Positions 11,401-19,900 of a DNA stretch of 64,000 bases are shown one piece after another. Source of the stretch: Bryopsis sp. KO-2023 (Eukaryota; Chlorophyta; Ulvophyceae; Bryopsidales; Bryopsidaceae); assembly GCA_030272585.1 (NCBI GenBank), contig BSYQ01000009.1, positions 5,084,001 through 5,148,000 on the forward strand, read 5' to 3'. Position 1 is the stretch's first letter. Each line of letters begins with the position of its first letter. The notes beneath the pieces were generated by a model. The model did no database searches. It was given only the letters and a program-made list of their open reading frames with translations, and was not told the origin of the DNA. Position numbers and translations under genes: made by a program.

Positions 11401-13910
11401 CCTGACTGACCATCAGCCCCTCACAAATTTCATGGATCAAAAGCACATGACAAGGCCTCAGGCGAGATGGCTGAGAGCAGGACATTTCCTAAGCATCAAG
11501 CCCAAGATTCACTATATTCAAGGGAAGTTGAATCTGGTGGCTGATGCCTTATCAAGGAGTCTACCTACCTCTACTGAATCTAATGTGATTAGTTCAGTTA
11601 GACCCAGTGAAGAAGAAATCACAGTGTGGAAGCAAACGCTACTCACTGATGATGAGATTAAGGATCGATATCAGCAGCTACTACAGGGAGATCAGATAGC
11701 TGGAATGGGATTGAACGAGTTTGGTTTGGTGATCTACAAAGCACCAGATGAACTCATGAAATTATGGGTTCCTCAGGAGCTAAGGCGAAAGATATTAGCA
11801 GAGGAACATGATCATCAGATTGCAGGTCATTTGGGCATGGACAGAACCTATGATCTCGTGGCAAGGAAATACTATTGGCCTCAGATGAAGAAAGACATCC
11901 GAGAGTATGTCAAAACCTGTGATCAGTGTCAACAAATGAAGCCTGAGTTAAAGGCTCAGAAGGGATTGATTCAACCCCTTCCAATCCCCACCAGGAAATG
12001 GGATCATATCACAACAGATCTAGTGACTGATCTGCCGGTATCAGAAGGATATGATGCTGTAGCAGTCTTTGTTGATAGACTGACGAAAATGGTGAAGTTC
12101 ATACCGTGCACAAAAACGATTGATGCAAAAGGATATGCACAATTGTTCTTTGATAATATCTTCAGGCATTTTGGAGTACCCAGCACGATTATCAGTGATA
12201 GAGACACAAGGTTTGTGTCTAAATTCTGGAGAGAATTAATGAATTGTTTGGGGACTCAGGTGCGAATGTCTACGGCATTCCATCCCCAAACAGATGGGCA
12301 GAGTGAAGTGAGCATAAGAACGCTTGAAAACTTCCTCAGGCCATATGTTGAACAACATCCAGAAGAGTGGGTGCAAAGCTTGGGGGTATGTGAGTTTGCA
12401 GCCAATAATGCAGTGCATTCTGCAACTGGCTACAGCCCCTTCTATTTGATGTATGGAACACACCCCCAAATGCCTGGGAATCTACTGGCGGGAACTTTGA
12501 ACATGGAATCACAAGCTGTGCAAGAAATGTTGGAGGATATGCAAACAACACTAACAGATGCGAGAGAGAAATATCAGGGTGCACAAGACAGGATGAGAGA
12601 ACAGGCTAATAAGAAGAGGAGAGATGTGCAATTCAGAGTAGGGGATAAGGTTCTCTTAGCGACCAAAACCTTAAACCTGTCCCTACTGAAGCACATACCC
12701 GTTAAGATTAGAAGGAGGTTTATTGGTCCCCTCGTAATCTCTGCGGTAATTAGCTCGGTAGCTTATAAGCTAGCTCTGCCTGATACGTGGAAGCTGCATC
12801 CAGTCTTTCATATATCGAAACTAAGGCAATTTCAAGAGAGTGTCAAGTTTCCTAGAGAAGTGTTAGCACCTCCAGCAATATTAGATGATGAGGGTGAACC
12901 AGAATATGAGGTAGAGGCTATTATTAGACATCGATTTGCTGGTAGAAGAAGAAGATATTTAGTTGTTTGGGTAGGTTACCCTTTGGCAGAGGCCACATGG
13001 GAGCCTGAAAACCATCTACTAAATGCCCCTATACTCTTGGCTGAGTACAAGAAAAGAGTTGGTATCAAAGGGTAGAGTTCAGTTAGCATTTGGGTTGTCT
13101 AGCCACGAGACACTGTCTTAGAGGCTAGGTGATGGACTGGCTAAGGGAAATCCGTGGGTTTAGTAGCAGAAGAGAGCATCTGGGTGTATGGGCACTTATG
13201 GGTACTAACTTTTGTGCTAAGCTAGGGATTGCTGGTATCCTAGCACAAGGCTGTAAGAGTCAGCCTACTATGCAATTGAATTTTATTCTGGTGAGGGCAC
13301 CAAGTCACCCCGGGGGGGAGGCATTGATACCAGCATGGGTCCCTGAGACGTCAAGGACGTCTAACAGACATTAGGATGTACACACTCGAGGTAACCACCA
13401 CTACTGCCGCCGCCACTGGTCAGAACTGAAAGGTTAACGTTCAGAGCAAGAGAAAGAGAGTCAAGGAGGAAAGGTTCAAGCTCTAGAGACAGCTGGGTTT
13501 GCTGGAGGCGTTGTATCAGTGGACAGTGAATGGGGAGTGAGTCAGTGGGATCAGAACGAGGAAACACCTCGGGTTATCGAACTTTAAAAGGAGTGAAGTG
13601 AGGGGACGTTTGTAACTGTTCTTGCTTGGCTACTCTGTGTGCGAACTGTGTGCGTTCCAAGTGCGTGTGAGCGTGTGACCCCACAAGACCCAGCCGAACT
13701 CGATAAGGAAAGTCGTCGACGAAGACGTCACAGTCGTCGTCTGGCGGTATCACTGTCGACTTCCTGGTTGTCCCCGCTTCCTCTGCCGAATCAGAGAGAT
13801 CATTCAGCCAATCGGGAGCCCTGGTTCGTGCCCGCCGTGCTTCCCTCAGCCCAGACAACGTCCAAGCCCTGAGTTTCATAAAACACAACAAGGGCCTTTT
13901 TAGGAACTAG
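2495..13910 (+). CDS. hAT transposase, nine exons, interrupted in exon 9
   Basis: Exons: 2495-2794, 2983-3140, 3248-3464, 3571-3826, 4244-4493, 4640-4924, 5050-5160, 5380-5650, and 5943-6263 continued at 13758-13910. All junctions are GT-AG and phases match, giving 773 aa if the insertion is ignored. A BED-type zinc finger lies at about 113-137 (C113, C116, H133, H137). A DUF659/RNase H-like core follows with CDAW (D256) and TDCGSN (D335), then TRWNST at 450-455. The hATC dimerisation domain is at the C terminus, with PASSAESERSFS at 729-740. The family cuts and pastes DNA; the third catalytic acid lies in the ERSFS region in known members. The Ty3 element enters after codon 723 and its first bases TGA make an in-frame stop, so the present product loses hATC and is probably inactive. 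Confidence 0.88.
2800..2935. repeat. Terminal-type repeats inside intron 1 of the hAT transposase
   Basis: GTAACGC and GGTGCAGTAACGC copies of the same kind as at the element ends lie within intron 1 (2795-2982), well clear of the donor and acceptor sites. Confidence 0.7.
3990..4197. repeat. Terminal-type repeats inside intron 4 of the hAT transposase
   Basis: Intron 4 (3827-4243) carries GCGTTGTTGTAACG twice, GGTGCTGTAACG, and an inverted copy reading CGTTACAACAACGC. The block has inverted arms (GACTTGATGCGTTGTTGTAACG-like and its complement near 4103 and 4160) and could fold. Confidence 0.75.
5229..5252. repeat. (TA)n microsatellite in intron 7
   Basis: About twelve TA units in intron 7 (5161-5379) of the hAT transposase gene. 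Confidence 0.9.
5737..5935. repeat. Terminal-type repeats inside intron 8 of the hAT transposase
   Basis: Repeated GATCGTTACTGTACCGAC units (at least three near-identical copies, 5750-5800) followed by GGTCGGTACAGTAACGATC in inverse orientation and CGTTGTTGTAACG. Intron 8 runs 5651-5942. Confidence 0.75.
6264..6691 (+). repeat. 5' LTR of chromovirus 1
   Basis: 428 bp, ends TGATACC/GGTATCA (7-bp terminal inverted repeat). It matches 13325-13752. Its first three bases supply a stop codon to the interrupted transposase frame. Confidence 0.95.
6695..6706 (+). promoter_or_regulatory. Primer-binding site, chromovirus 1
   Basis: TGGTTTCGGAGC lies three bases after the 5' LTR. It would pair with a tRNA ending GCTCCGAAACCA. 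It is not the plant initiator-Met site TGGTATCAGAGC. The same 12-mer follows the LTRs of the other LTR families here. Confidence 0.85.
7074..9296 (+). CDS. gag: Gag of chromovirus 1
   Basis: 740 aa; builds the virus-like particle that packages element RNA. The ATG at 7074 is the first long-frame start after a 367-nt leader. The N-terminal third (about 40-250) is Gln/Glu-rich and likely coiled coil. A Gly/Pro-rich low-complexity stretch (about 375-465) precedes the retrotransposon gag domain (about 480-650), followed by an Arg/Gly-rich tract and a CCHC zinc knuckle (C712, C715, H720, C725; CX2CX4HX4C) that binds RNA. The frame ends at TGA 9294-9296 directly after a slippery heptamer, so a minority of ribosomes should continue into pol. 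The long coiled coil and collagen-like Gly-Pro linker make it longer than a usual chromoviral Gag. Confidence 0.92.
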   Translation: MALVPANTDGPIVIHDDDEMEASASLQPHSHVQIQNIQINHQEQSGAPHQLQQQLDVWRSTVAHDIQQSLTDFRDAMNTAIVSTIESKSSLHKEVHQQQMKQLHDELQLVIHQKQEQTSELLAEAKVVMADQIKSSQEEHLKEMFEGFMNNQMFEIKAHMTQLGKTQAQNIALWQDSVVLEQKKFQEHQAALKQKMVNDSNQQHMLATNKLSAILQRVRQLQEQLGQEKRENVDRFTSMNKRLQEVPYPEVIERMIKEHVMQTPIPPQIVPVHMVRTEVEEEEGEVPVPAVSAVEMPGPSSAPLHAVPHLPQVAVLTPPAAPMMPPSLIPFQFPVQPQIQTQLGIPVGVTARPSGMGIPASNPFDLLTTGQMGSGLGSGNQGSGGRSEEDPNRPNGPEGSGGPNGSGRPGGEGGSGGPGGGPGGSGGGPGGPGGGPGAPGGPGGPGGPGAPGGPGGPGGPGDPQNPINLVSPRGSGGRKQIKLQAPEKFSGDERVSATEWVLAMKRWLINQHIHQMDWLSCFQSNLTGDALSWLNLMELQIMNAEKLDYANWQSFTKELREVFEPVSLVENARKQLRTLKQTGGATGYIKLFRKLMFRLPNLPAEERYAAFVDGLADKNLQAQVMTLCDGDLDKAIITVQRLSAIVPNTRGGFSFRGRGRGRGGGRGGKPTQAASVTQIESPTQANAIQQKGQLNTQNKRGRGGGRPSNFKCYLCGKADHGIRQCPQLPNAQKRALEKGN
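9245..13075 (+). CDS. pol: Pol of chromovirus 1: protease, RT, RNase H, integrase, chromodomain
   Basis: Open in the -1 frame relative to gag and overlapping its end; the first codon used after a slip would be CTG 9293. The ATG at 9245 is unlikely to be the true start. Domains in order: aspartic protease (DSGS at 9659-9670), reverse transcriptase (FIDD at 10757-10768), RNase H (DASGD near 11200), integrase with an HHCC finger (about 11805-11940) and a D-D-35-E core (D near 12020, D near 12196, E near 12304), and a chromodomain (about 12900-13060) ending just before the stop. In chromoviruses the chromodomain steers integration to marked chromatin. The frame has no internal stop or shift, so the enzyme set looks intact. 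Confidence 0.95.
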   Translation: MPPAPKRSEASVGKGKLNMGAGVGSAVFPELQSNVPTSTSALLNEDVLETPISAAPIVEKAAFAPDGVTLGNSIQQSHSGIEGGEEATLAPPIRVETSDGLVDTTQNSESKSVAQANAHYKGYELLGEIGKKSATAYIDSGSTANYISLETVQQLGLQYEPRENTVKFLDGTESKSIGRCHGIQFTCNRIKLHFDADVLPKSGYPILLGLPWLIHYNPRVNFKTGEITIEKGKHTVRLPLSVMPEYNLQASGKTELSFCSSTRIQKQLEKGKISHVVMVVIRPEDDTKRGVETVPEERTGDDLDKLINPNMDPRIQAVLTKHRNVFAKNLPKGVPPVRLGHEFRIDLEEGTEPMYRPLYKLSPMELDEVKRQIDYLLEMDFIEPSQSPFGAPILFVPKKDGGLRMCLDYRWLNKATVKNRYPLPLPEEMLDRIEGAGIFTKLDLRSGYWQMPMKVEDRPKTAFRSRFGHYQFKVLSFGLTNAPAQYMNMINDIFKDMLDLFVLIFIDDLLIYSQSISEHVEHLDAVLGRLEKFKLFAKGSKSEICVTETDFCGFWLSSKGISAMDVKVKAIKDWKPLKTVTDVRSFLGMVSFYRRFIPEFAKIAGPLHDLTKKNVMWDWGPAQEKAFQTLKTVLMRKPVLIHPDPKGDYTVISDASGDATGGVLCQDHGHGLQPIAYCSRRLSQSEQKYSVYERELLGIAYCLMQWRHYLEGCPGAVTVLTDHQPLTNFMDQKHMTRPQARWLRAGHFLSIKPKIHYIQGKLNLVADALSRSLPTSTESNVISSVRPSEEEITVWKQTLLTDDEIKDRYQQLLQGDQIAGMGLNEFGLVIYKAPDELMKLWVPQELRRKILAEEHDHQIAGHLGMDRTYDLVARKYYWPQMKKDIREYVKTCDQCQQMKPELKAQKGLIQPLPIPTRKWDHITTDLVTDLPVSEGYDAVAVFVDRLTKMVKFIPCTKTIDAKGYAQLFFDNIFRHFGVPSTIISDRDTRFVSKFWRELMNCLGTQVRMSTAFHPQTDGQSEVSIRTLENFLRPYVEQHPEEWVQSLGVCEFAANNAVHSATGYSPFYLMYGTHPQMPGNLLAGTLNMESQAVQEMLEDMQTTLTDAREKYQGAQDRMREQANKKRRDVQFRVGDKVLLATKTLNLSLLKHIPVKIRRRFIGPLVISAVISSVAYKLALPDTWKLHPVFHISKLRQFQESVKFPREVLAPPAILDDEGEPEYEVEAIIRHRFAGRRRRYLVVWVGYPLAEATWEPENHLLNAPILLAEYKKRVGIKG
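9287..9293 (+). promoter_or_regulatory. -1 ribosomal frameshift site (G GGA AAC) between gag and pol
   Basis: The heptamer fits X XXY YYZ in the gag frame (AAG GGA AAC TGA) and sits directly before the gag stop. Pol is open in exactly the -1 frame. A stimulatory stem-loop or pseudoknot downstream was not established. Confidence 0.8.
13309..13324 (+). promoter_or_regulatory. Polypurine tract of chromovirus 1
   Basis: A run of seven G followed by AGGCAT abuts the 3' LTR and would prime plus-strand synthesis. Confidence 0.8.
13325..13752 (+). repeat. 3' LTR of chromovirus 1
   Basis: 428 bp, same ends and length as the 5' LTR. It is followed by CTGTC, the second target copy, and then the rest of transposase exon 9. 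Confidence 0.95.
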
Positions 13911-13959
13911 TGTTTTTTTGGGGGGCAGAGAGGGGGTGGATTGTGTTTCTTTTGCTTCA

Positions 13960-14236
13960 CTGGGTTTTATTTGCGAGCTGGGTTTTATTTGTGAACTGGG
14001 TTTTATTTGTGAACTGGGTTTTATTTGCTTGCCTGGGTTTTATTTGCTTGACTGGGTTTTATTTGCTTGCCTGGGTTTTATTTGCTTGACTGGGTTTTAT
14101 TAGTGAACTGGGTTTTATTTGCTTGACTGGGTTTTATTTGTGAACTGGGTTTTATTTGCTTGACTGGGTTTTATTTGCTTGACTGGGTTTTATTTGCGAG
14201 CTGGGTTTTATTTGTGAACTGGGTTTTTTTTATCAA
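13960..14236. repeat. 18/19-bp minisatellite in the hAT 3' region
   Basis: About fifteen copies of CTGGGTTTTATTTG plus a variable tail (CGAG, TGAA, CTTGA or CTTGC). It starts 50 bases after the transposase stop, so it is probably in its 3' UTR. Confidence 0.93.
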
Positions 14237-14409
14237 CTGCTTTGTTATCATGATATGATTGTGTACGTTTGCCATGTTGCACTCTTAACTTCAATATAAG
14301 CCCCCAGGGGGATCCCCTGCTGAATGGGTTTTGGACTGGGAAAGTTCAAGAAAGAACACCCAATCAGTTAGCCACACTCATGGCAAGGTAGAGTGAAAAG
14401 GAAATCAGG

Positions 14410-14729
14410 ATCGGTACAACACCGACCAACGATCGGTGCGCGTAACGTGATCGATCGTTGTTGTAACGTCTTCTCTCGGTACAGACGTTATAGGAGCCGG
14501 CGTAGACGTTACTGATAACGTACTGCGTTACAACAACGCTTTGGCGTTACAGTAACGTCGGCTCGTTGTTGTACCGGACTTGGACGTTGTTGTACCGACT
14601 GGGTCGTTGTTGTAACGTGTGCAACGTGTTGTAACGTCCGGTCGGTGCGTGCACCGACCGAACACGTTGCTGTACCGACCCTGTCCGTTACGGTACGGTG
14701 CGTTACAAACGGGTTACTGCCCAGCTCTG
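14410..14729. repeat. Right subterminal repeats of the hAT element
   Basis: Dense CGTTGTTGTAACG, CGTTGTTGTACCG and CGGTGCGTGCACCG-type motifs, mirroring 2030-2340. Confidence 0.8.
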
Positions 14730-14737
14730 AATCCACA

Positions 14738-15437
14738 ATAACCATCCAACACCAGATTTAGTATTTTTGGACCAAAAGAGCACTCTGCTCCTCCGGTATT
14801 TTGTCCTTCTCTTGGAAATCCCCAACAAGAAAATATAATTTCCTTGTACACCACATTCAGATGACGAACATCAGGCCTATCCACAACTATCCCCTAAACT
14901 ATCTGTTTTGGGAGTATGTGTATGTTATTGTTTATTTTTTGACACTTCTGGACTGGGCTGGGTTCAGATCTGTTAGGGTTATTTGGACATAAGAGTTATT
15001 GATTCCAAGACAATTCTGATCTAGGCTGGGATTACTTCTGGTTTGGGGACAGTACACTGTTCTGATGATGGTTTCGTCAGACTTGCGACATGTAAGCCTC
15101 TTGGGCGCAAGTGTCCCGGTCAGAGTGTTTGTGATGAACGAGAATAGTAGCCTACAATAGATGTTTTTGTTTTCATTGAGTTTTAGATGTAATTCAGAGA
15201 ATGAAATATATTAAACATGTTAAGGCTTGATAGTGGGATATTTTAGTCATATATCACAGATATCACAGTGTGATATTTTAAAGCAGCCTGGACACAGACA
15301 CAAGTACGTAACATAATTGATGAGTGTGCCACAGCCCACGTAACGCGTAACACGATGTGCCGTGCCCACCTAAGTGTAACCGTAACGGCACATTGAAGTC
15401 TGTGCGTACGGTACATACCAAACTTTAAAAAACAAAT
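14738..15437. other. Non-coding flank with GTGCC/GTAACG repeats near its right end
   Basis: No coding frame recognised. At 15280-15420 GTAACGCGTAACAC, GTGCC and GGCAC motifs cluster, and the complement of ACTTCAATGTGCC at about 15392-15404 matches a direct copy at about 1880-1893. This may be an older element into which the hAT transposon jumped. Confidence 0.35.
15427..15432 (-). terminator. Possible Pol III terminator after tRNA-Cys
   Basis: A run of six T on the minus strand, five bases past the discriminator base. Confidence 0.5.
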
Positions 15438-15507
15438 AGGTGATACCCAGATTCGAACTGGGGATAAAAAATTGCAATCTTCTGCCTTACCACTTGGCAA
15501 TACCACC
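15438..15507 (-). tRNA. tRNA-Cys (GCA), plastid/cyanobacterial type
   Basis: On the minus strand the 70-nt sequence folds as a cloverleaf. It has a 7-bp acceptor stem (GGTGGTA with TATCACC, one G-U), a D arm GCC/GGC with loop AAGTGGTAA, an anticodon stem GAAGA/TTTTT (weak, two G-U), loop TTGCAAT with anticodon GCA, and a perfect T arm CCCAG-TTCGAAT-CTGGG. The layout and D loop resemble chloroplast trnC more than nuclear tRNA-Cys, so it may derive from plastid DNA. The variable loop is one base short and position 38 is T. It could be a functional nuclear gene or a relic. Confidence 0.75.
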
Positions 15508-16926
15508 ATATCTCTTTTTTCTCCTTCCCTTTTTTTCTGTCATTTTTTTTTCTTTTTTTTTGGTACCATTTTTCTTCCCTTTGCAAAATTTTCCTCTCTT
15601 TCTCTCTCGTTTTTTTTTTTTTTTTCCCTCCCCCAGTCTTCTTTTTTTTTCTGTTTTTGTTTTCAAATCACCCCAATCCCATATTTTCACCAACAGTGTT
15701 TAAGAAAGAAGAGACTATTTGACTCTTTGGAGTCAAACCCCAAGCCCCAACCCCAAGCTATGTTACGCTTTTTTAGAGGGCAACCCCCAAAACAAAATAG
15801 AGTCCAATCAATCTTCTCTCACAATTTTTCTCTCTATTCTCACACTCTTTTCACTCATCATCGAGTTTTTCTTTTATCATCATCCCCCCTTCTTTTTTCC
15901 CCTCTTTTGTTTTTCTTCTTTTTTTTTTTTCTGGTGCGATTCTCGACCATCACCACTCCTTCATATGGATAGAAAAAAAACATACTATATGAAAAGAACA
16001 AAGATCAGCCGAAATCAGCCACCCCTCTCAGTTTCAAAAAAGAAAGGAGAAAAAACACAAAAAAAAGGAAATAAGAAAAAAAGGGGGGGGGGGGCGACGT
16101 CCCCTCGAAAAATATCAGAGACGAAATACCGACGCTTTACCATATGGTGATTTCTTTTTCCCCTCTGCAAAAATCCCTCTTCAAAATCCCATCTGCATAG
16201 GCTGACCCCAGCAACCTGAATCTAAAACCCCCATTTTTTGTTTGTTTTGTTTTTTTCCCACTTTTTTTAAAAATCGCCTTCATTCTCTCCTTGCTATCTG
16301 TCGCTGGGGTAATATATCACTACTTGATATTCAGTTCCGCTGAATTTTTTTATTTTTTTGGAGTAAAAAAAAAACAGAACAAACCCAGGCACATCCCTTT
16401 TCGTTACTTCGATTCCTAACTAAAGTAAAAAATTTCCCCTGGTGAGCCCTTTCTCACATCGTATAAAACTATTTTTATCATGTTTCTTCCAGTGCGTTTC
16501 TTCTTACTCCAAAAAAAAAAAGTGCCCAGGATTGCACAGCAACTTTCTCTTAATTTCGTATAAAAAAATAACAAAAGAAAAGAAACGACAAGAGAAAAAA
16601 AAAAAAAACTCAAAAGAGAGCAGAAGCCTCGCTTTTATCTCTCTTTATCTTTCTTTTTTCCTTTCATATATCGATTTCCCACCTTCCCCTTGTGCGAATA
16701 ACACAGCTTTTTTTTTTTTCCTTTCAGTCTTAAAATATCTCATCCATTTTTAAATTCTTTTTTTTTTTTAATCTGCGCCTTTTAGCAGAGGCAAGAATGT
16801 AAGATAAGTTCAAAAAAAAAAAGAGAGGAGAAGGAAGAAAAAAAATTCCAAATCCGAAAGCACACATCGACAAAAAGCTTCTTTTAACCCTTTTTCCCCG
16901 CCCACAATCACAGAAAACACATCCCC
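15508..16926. other. Low-complexity T/A-rich spacer downstream of APC2
   Basis: Long poly-T, poly-A and C/T tracts on both strands; the open frames here are simple sequence. The right part should hold the APC2 3' UTR (APC2 is transcribed leftwards and stops at 16927). No other gene seen. Confidence 0.6.
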
Positions 16927-19900
16927 TCACTGACAGACCTTGTACAAGCCTCCATGCTGATTGATCTCACCAAGATCCGTAAGGCGTGCCAAGAAGCTTG
17001 ACAACTGATCTTGGGATTTGTCATATTTGGGCTGAATGACAAACGTTTGCAAGTGGCGTTGGATGTGTTCCAGAGGTCGGCCATCCTTTTGGTTACGCAA
17101 GTAATCCACAATATAGCTGTGGAAAACCTTCATTTCGGCGAAGTCTGCCATGTCTTGGCTGTTTGTGACCATCGTGCTTTGACCCTCCTCCTCCTCCATA
17201 TCAGATGGGCCAACGTTCCCTGAAATTCCCATCAGTAAATTTACAGCTACTCGTCCGTCCTAACTCAAAACAGTTCCTTTTCACAACCATATTTTTGATG
17301 CAACAGCTCACGGCAAAGTGAAAATTCAGCGGTAACTACCGAGCGTATGAAAGGGGACTGACTGTCAGGCAACAGATAACTTTGCATTTGTATGACAACC
17401 CAACCTCCAGCTGCCCTCGATTTGTCGACTTCCTTAGCACGTCGGTAGCAAACTTCTCCGTTCTTCCCCCTCGTCTCCACCAGCACCCCACTGTTCACCC
17501 AGAACGAAGCCTTTGATCTCAACACTTCTGGTGTCATTCCCAGCTCCCTGGCCAAATCATTGGCCATGCGACTGGTGGCCTTCTTGAAACTCCACAACAC
17601 CATCGCATAGGGAGGCGTAACAGTGAAAGGGACCACCGTTCCTCCAATCGTCACGTCCAACTCCACCTGTCCCACCTCCGTTTTCCATATCAGTTTGCGA
17701 GGCTGCTTATGGGCATTGTATCTCTTGGCATACAGGTCCAGCTTTTCCTGAATCTCAGCCGGCAACTTGATGCCCTGCCCTGGGAGCTTTGGCCAAAACA
17801 GTTCCGATATGATCGTTGCCGAGATCTGTCCTGGCATATCGCTGGAACCTGCTGCCCCACGCACCTGAGGCCCCATCAGAGTCTGTTGCAGCCTTTTCGA
17901 TTCGCTCATGTCTCTGAGCATTACCTCACAATTGTGGAGTGCACTTTCCCCAAATCGAATCTTGAGGAGCTCCACCGTCCGGACTTCCCTGGAGCACTCG
18001 TAATCGGTTTTGGCCATCAGCGTGTCCCCCAGGATCTTATGATACTCTTCGATGAACATTTCCTTCGATCCATAGATTCCCACAAGGGTAGAAATCACGT
18101 CGCTAGTTTTGCCGGGGGTGGGGAGGTGCGCAGGTGCTGGCTCCCATGAAGTGGCCAACTGAAGGGCCGTTTCTTCGTCCACCCAAACGTCGTCTGGCCC
18201 CTCCCCATCCGAGAACAGCTCATTTGGACAGCTTTCTGAGAATTCCTCCAGCATGGAGGGCCCCCCGTCTTCTTGGTTTTCTGTTACAATGGTCACTATG
18301 CACTTCATGGTGTCCTGCCTGCCCCGCAAATACCGCCGATAAGGCCCCGAAATTGTTTCCTGCAAGGATCCTGTGGGGTCGATATGGGGCAGCATACGGA
18401 CCACCAGAGTGAAATGCTTGATGATGTCTGATGTGGAGGCCCCAGCCTGCAAGAGCCGATCAGAAAGCGTCTTGCAGAAGACACTCACCAACCTGTCGTG
18501 CAGGGTGGTTCGCTTCAAGCATTCGCACAGGTCCTTCACAGCAGGCATGCTGTTTGGGAACTCCACCGCCATGTCGAACAGATTATTTATCCGCAGTTCC
18601 CCCAAGGATTCGTAGAGAAAGTACACGAGACATTCCTTCAATTGCCGACGAGAATCTGTGAGAGCTAATTTCAAAAACTCCATGGGGACGCGTGTGACGT
18701 AGCGTTTTGCCACAGGCCAGATTTCGGCACAACAGCCCATCTGGGAATATCGTGACAGCATTTTTAACACATTCTCGCACGCAGCTCCAGTGCATGCTTC
18801 ATCGGAGAGGACTTGCAGTCCCAGTCCCCTACACCACACATTCTACCGTTGAGACAAGAACCCCATCCATACCATTTCGCTGCTGTTGCGTGTGTGTGTG
18901 TTAAGAGCATCTCCACCGGTGTTCGCAGTTGCAGTTGCAGCTCGCGCACGTGCGATCTCTCGCCACAGTCATTCGTATCGCCACGGAATTACGTGATTTT
19001 CGTCCTCACTTTGGCTGTACGAACTGAGCATCGCCTCACTTGGACCCCTTGAACTGAGGCGATGCGCAGTTCGTACAGCCAAAGTGAGGACGAAAATCAC
19101 GTAAATTCGCGGCGATACGAATGACTGTGGCGAGCGATCGCACGTGCGCGAGCTGCAACTGAGACTGCGAACACCGGTGGAGATGCTCTAAGGCTTGATT
19201 CACTGTCCGAGGGACCTCACCTCGAACATCTGGACACCGTCATGACGCCTTCCACCCAGTTCCGCCCCATAATCTCCAAGCCTACTCTAGGCTGTGCACT
19301 CTTCGGAGACATGTCGTCCAGCTCCATTTCGTCTTCACTGTCAAATTCAGCATTGGAGCTGAACTCCTCCAAGCAGCCCTTGAAGTATTGCCCCAAGATC
19401 TCTGCATCAACGAACACATGACTTTTCAAAAATTCGCTCGATTCGATTCTTACCCCCCAGCTGTCGTGCATGTTTTAAATTGTTATAATTGTTACTCACT
19501 GGCAATGCTGTGGGGGGCCGAGTCTCTCCGGAGCAAGGTGCTCACTTGCATGCGAAAGTCTCCATCCAATTCGTGGAGGGGCCAGATCAACTCCCTGCAG
19601 TCGTCTATGGTGCTGAAATGATTATAGATGGATTTTAGATTGCGGCAACAGCGATCCACTGCATCAAAGAGCACCTGACGACAATATATACTGTTTTATA
19701 TATAAAACAATGATGCTTCTCTTCCACCGAAACGTGGCAGCAAGTGCACATGCATGTGTGCGATCAGTTGAATTGACTGTGGTTTTTTTTTATCGCACCG
19801 ACAGAGCTTGGGGCAGCTTTTTTTTCAGGTCGACACCCTGCAAGTCCTCATCCGTAGAGTCGAACTTCAACCAAAAATCAGACAAATGATTTCTTTCGAT

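Larger units (their letters stand above)
6264..13752 (+). mobile_element. Ty3/gypsy chromovirus, complete, inserted in the hAT transposase
   Basis: Two 428-bp LTRs (6264-6691 and 13325-13752), each running TGATACC to GGTATCA, flank a 6633-bp body. The 5-bp target duplication CTGTC is at 6259-6263 and 13753-13757. A PBS, gag, pol with a C-terminal chromodomain, and a polypurine tract are in the expected order. The LTRs look identical to the eye and both long reading frames are open, so this is a young and possibly still competent copy. Order of domains (protease, RT, RNase H, integrase, chromodomain) places it in Ty3/gypsy, chromovirus branch. Confidence 0.97.
2018..14729 (+). mobile_element. 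hAT-superfamily DNA transposon, split by a nested LTR retrotransposon
   Basis: The left end reads CAGCTGGGC (from 2026) and the right end, inverted, reads CAGAGCTGGGC (ending 14729). These imperfect terminal inverted repeats start with CAG, as hAT ends do. AATCCAC(T/A) stands at 2010-2017 and 14730-14737 and could be the 8-bp target duplication, but an extra GTGGATTA palindromic with the left copy lies between it and CAG, so the exact left border is uncertain. Inside are a nine-exon hAT transposase, a minisatellite and dense short repeats at both ends. Without the 7489-bp Ty3 insertion and its duplicated target the element is about 5.2 kb. Confidence 0.8.

Noticed and set aside
15440..16150. 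Plus-strand frames of 140-166 codons
   Set aside because: They consist of poly-Phe/Leu/Ser from T-rich simple sequence and partly overlap the tRNA-Cys.
19461..19499. A 35-bp intron (19461-19495) between APC2 exons 4 and 5
   Set aside because: Using donor after 19500 and acceptor before 19401 gives a 98-bp intron, consensus sites, matching phase and a match to conserved APC2 sequence.
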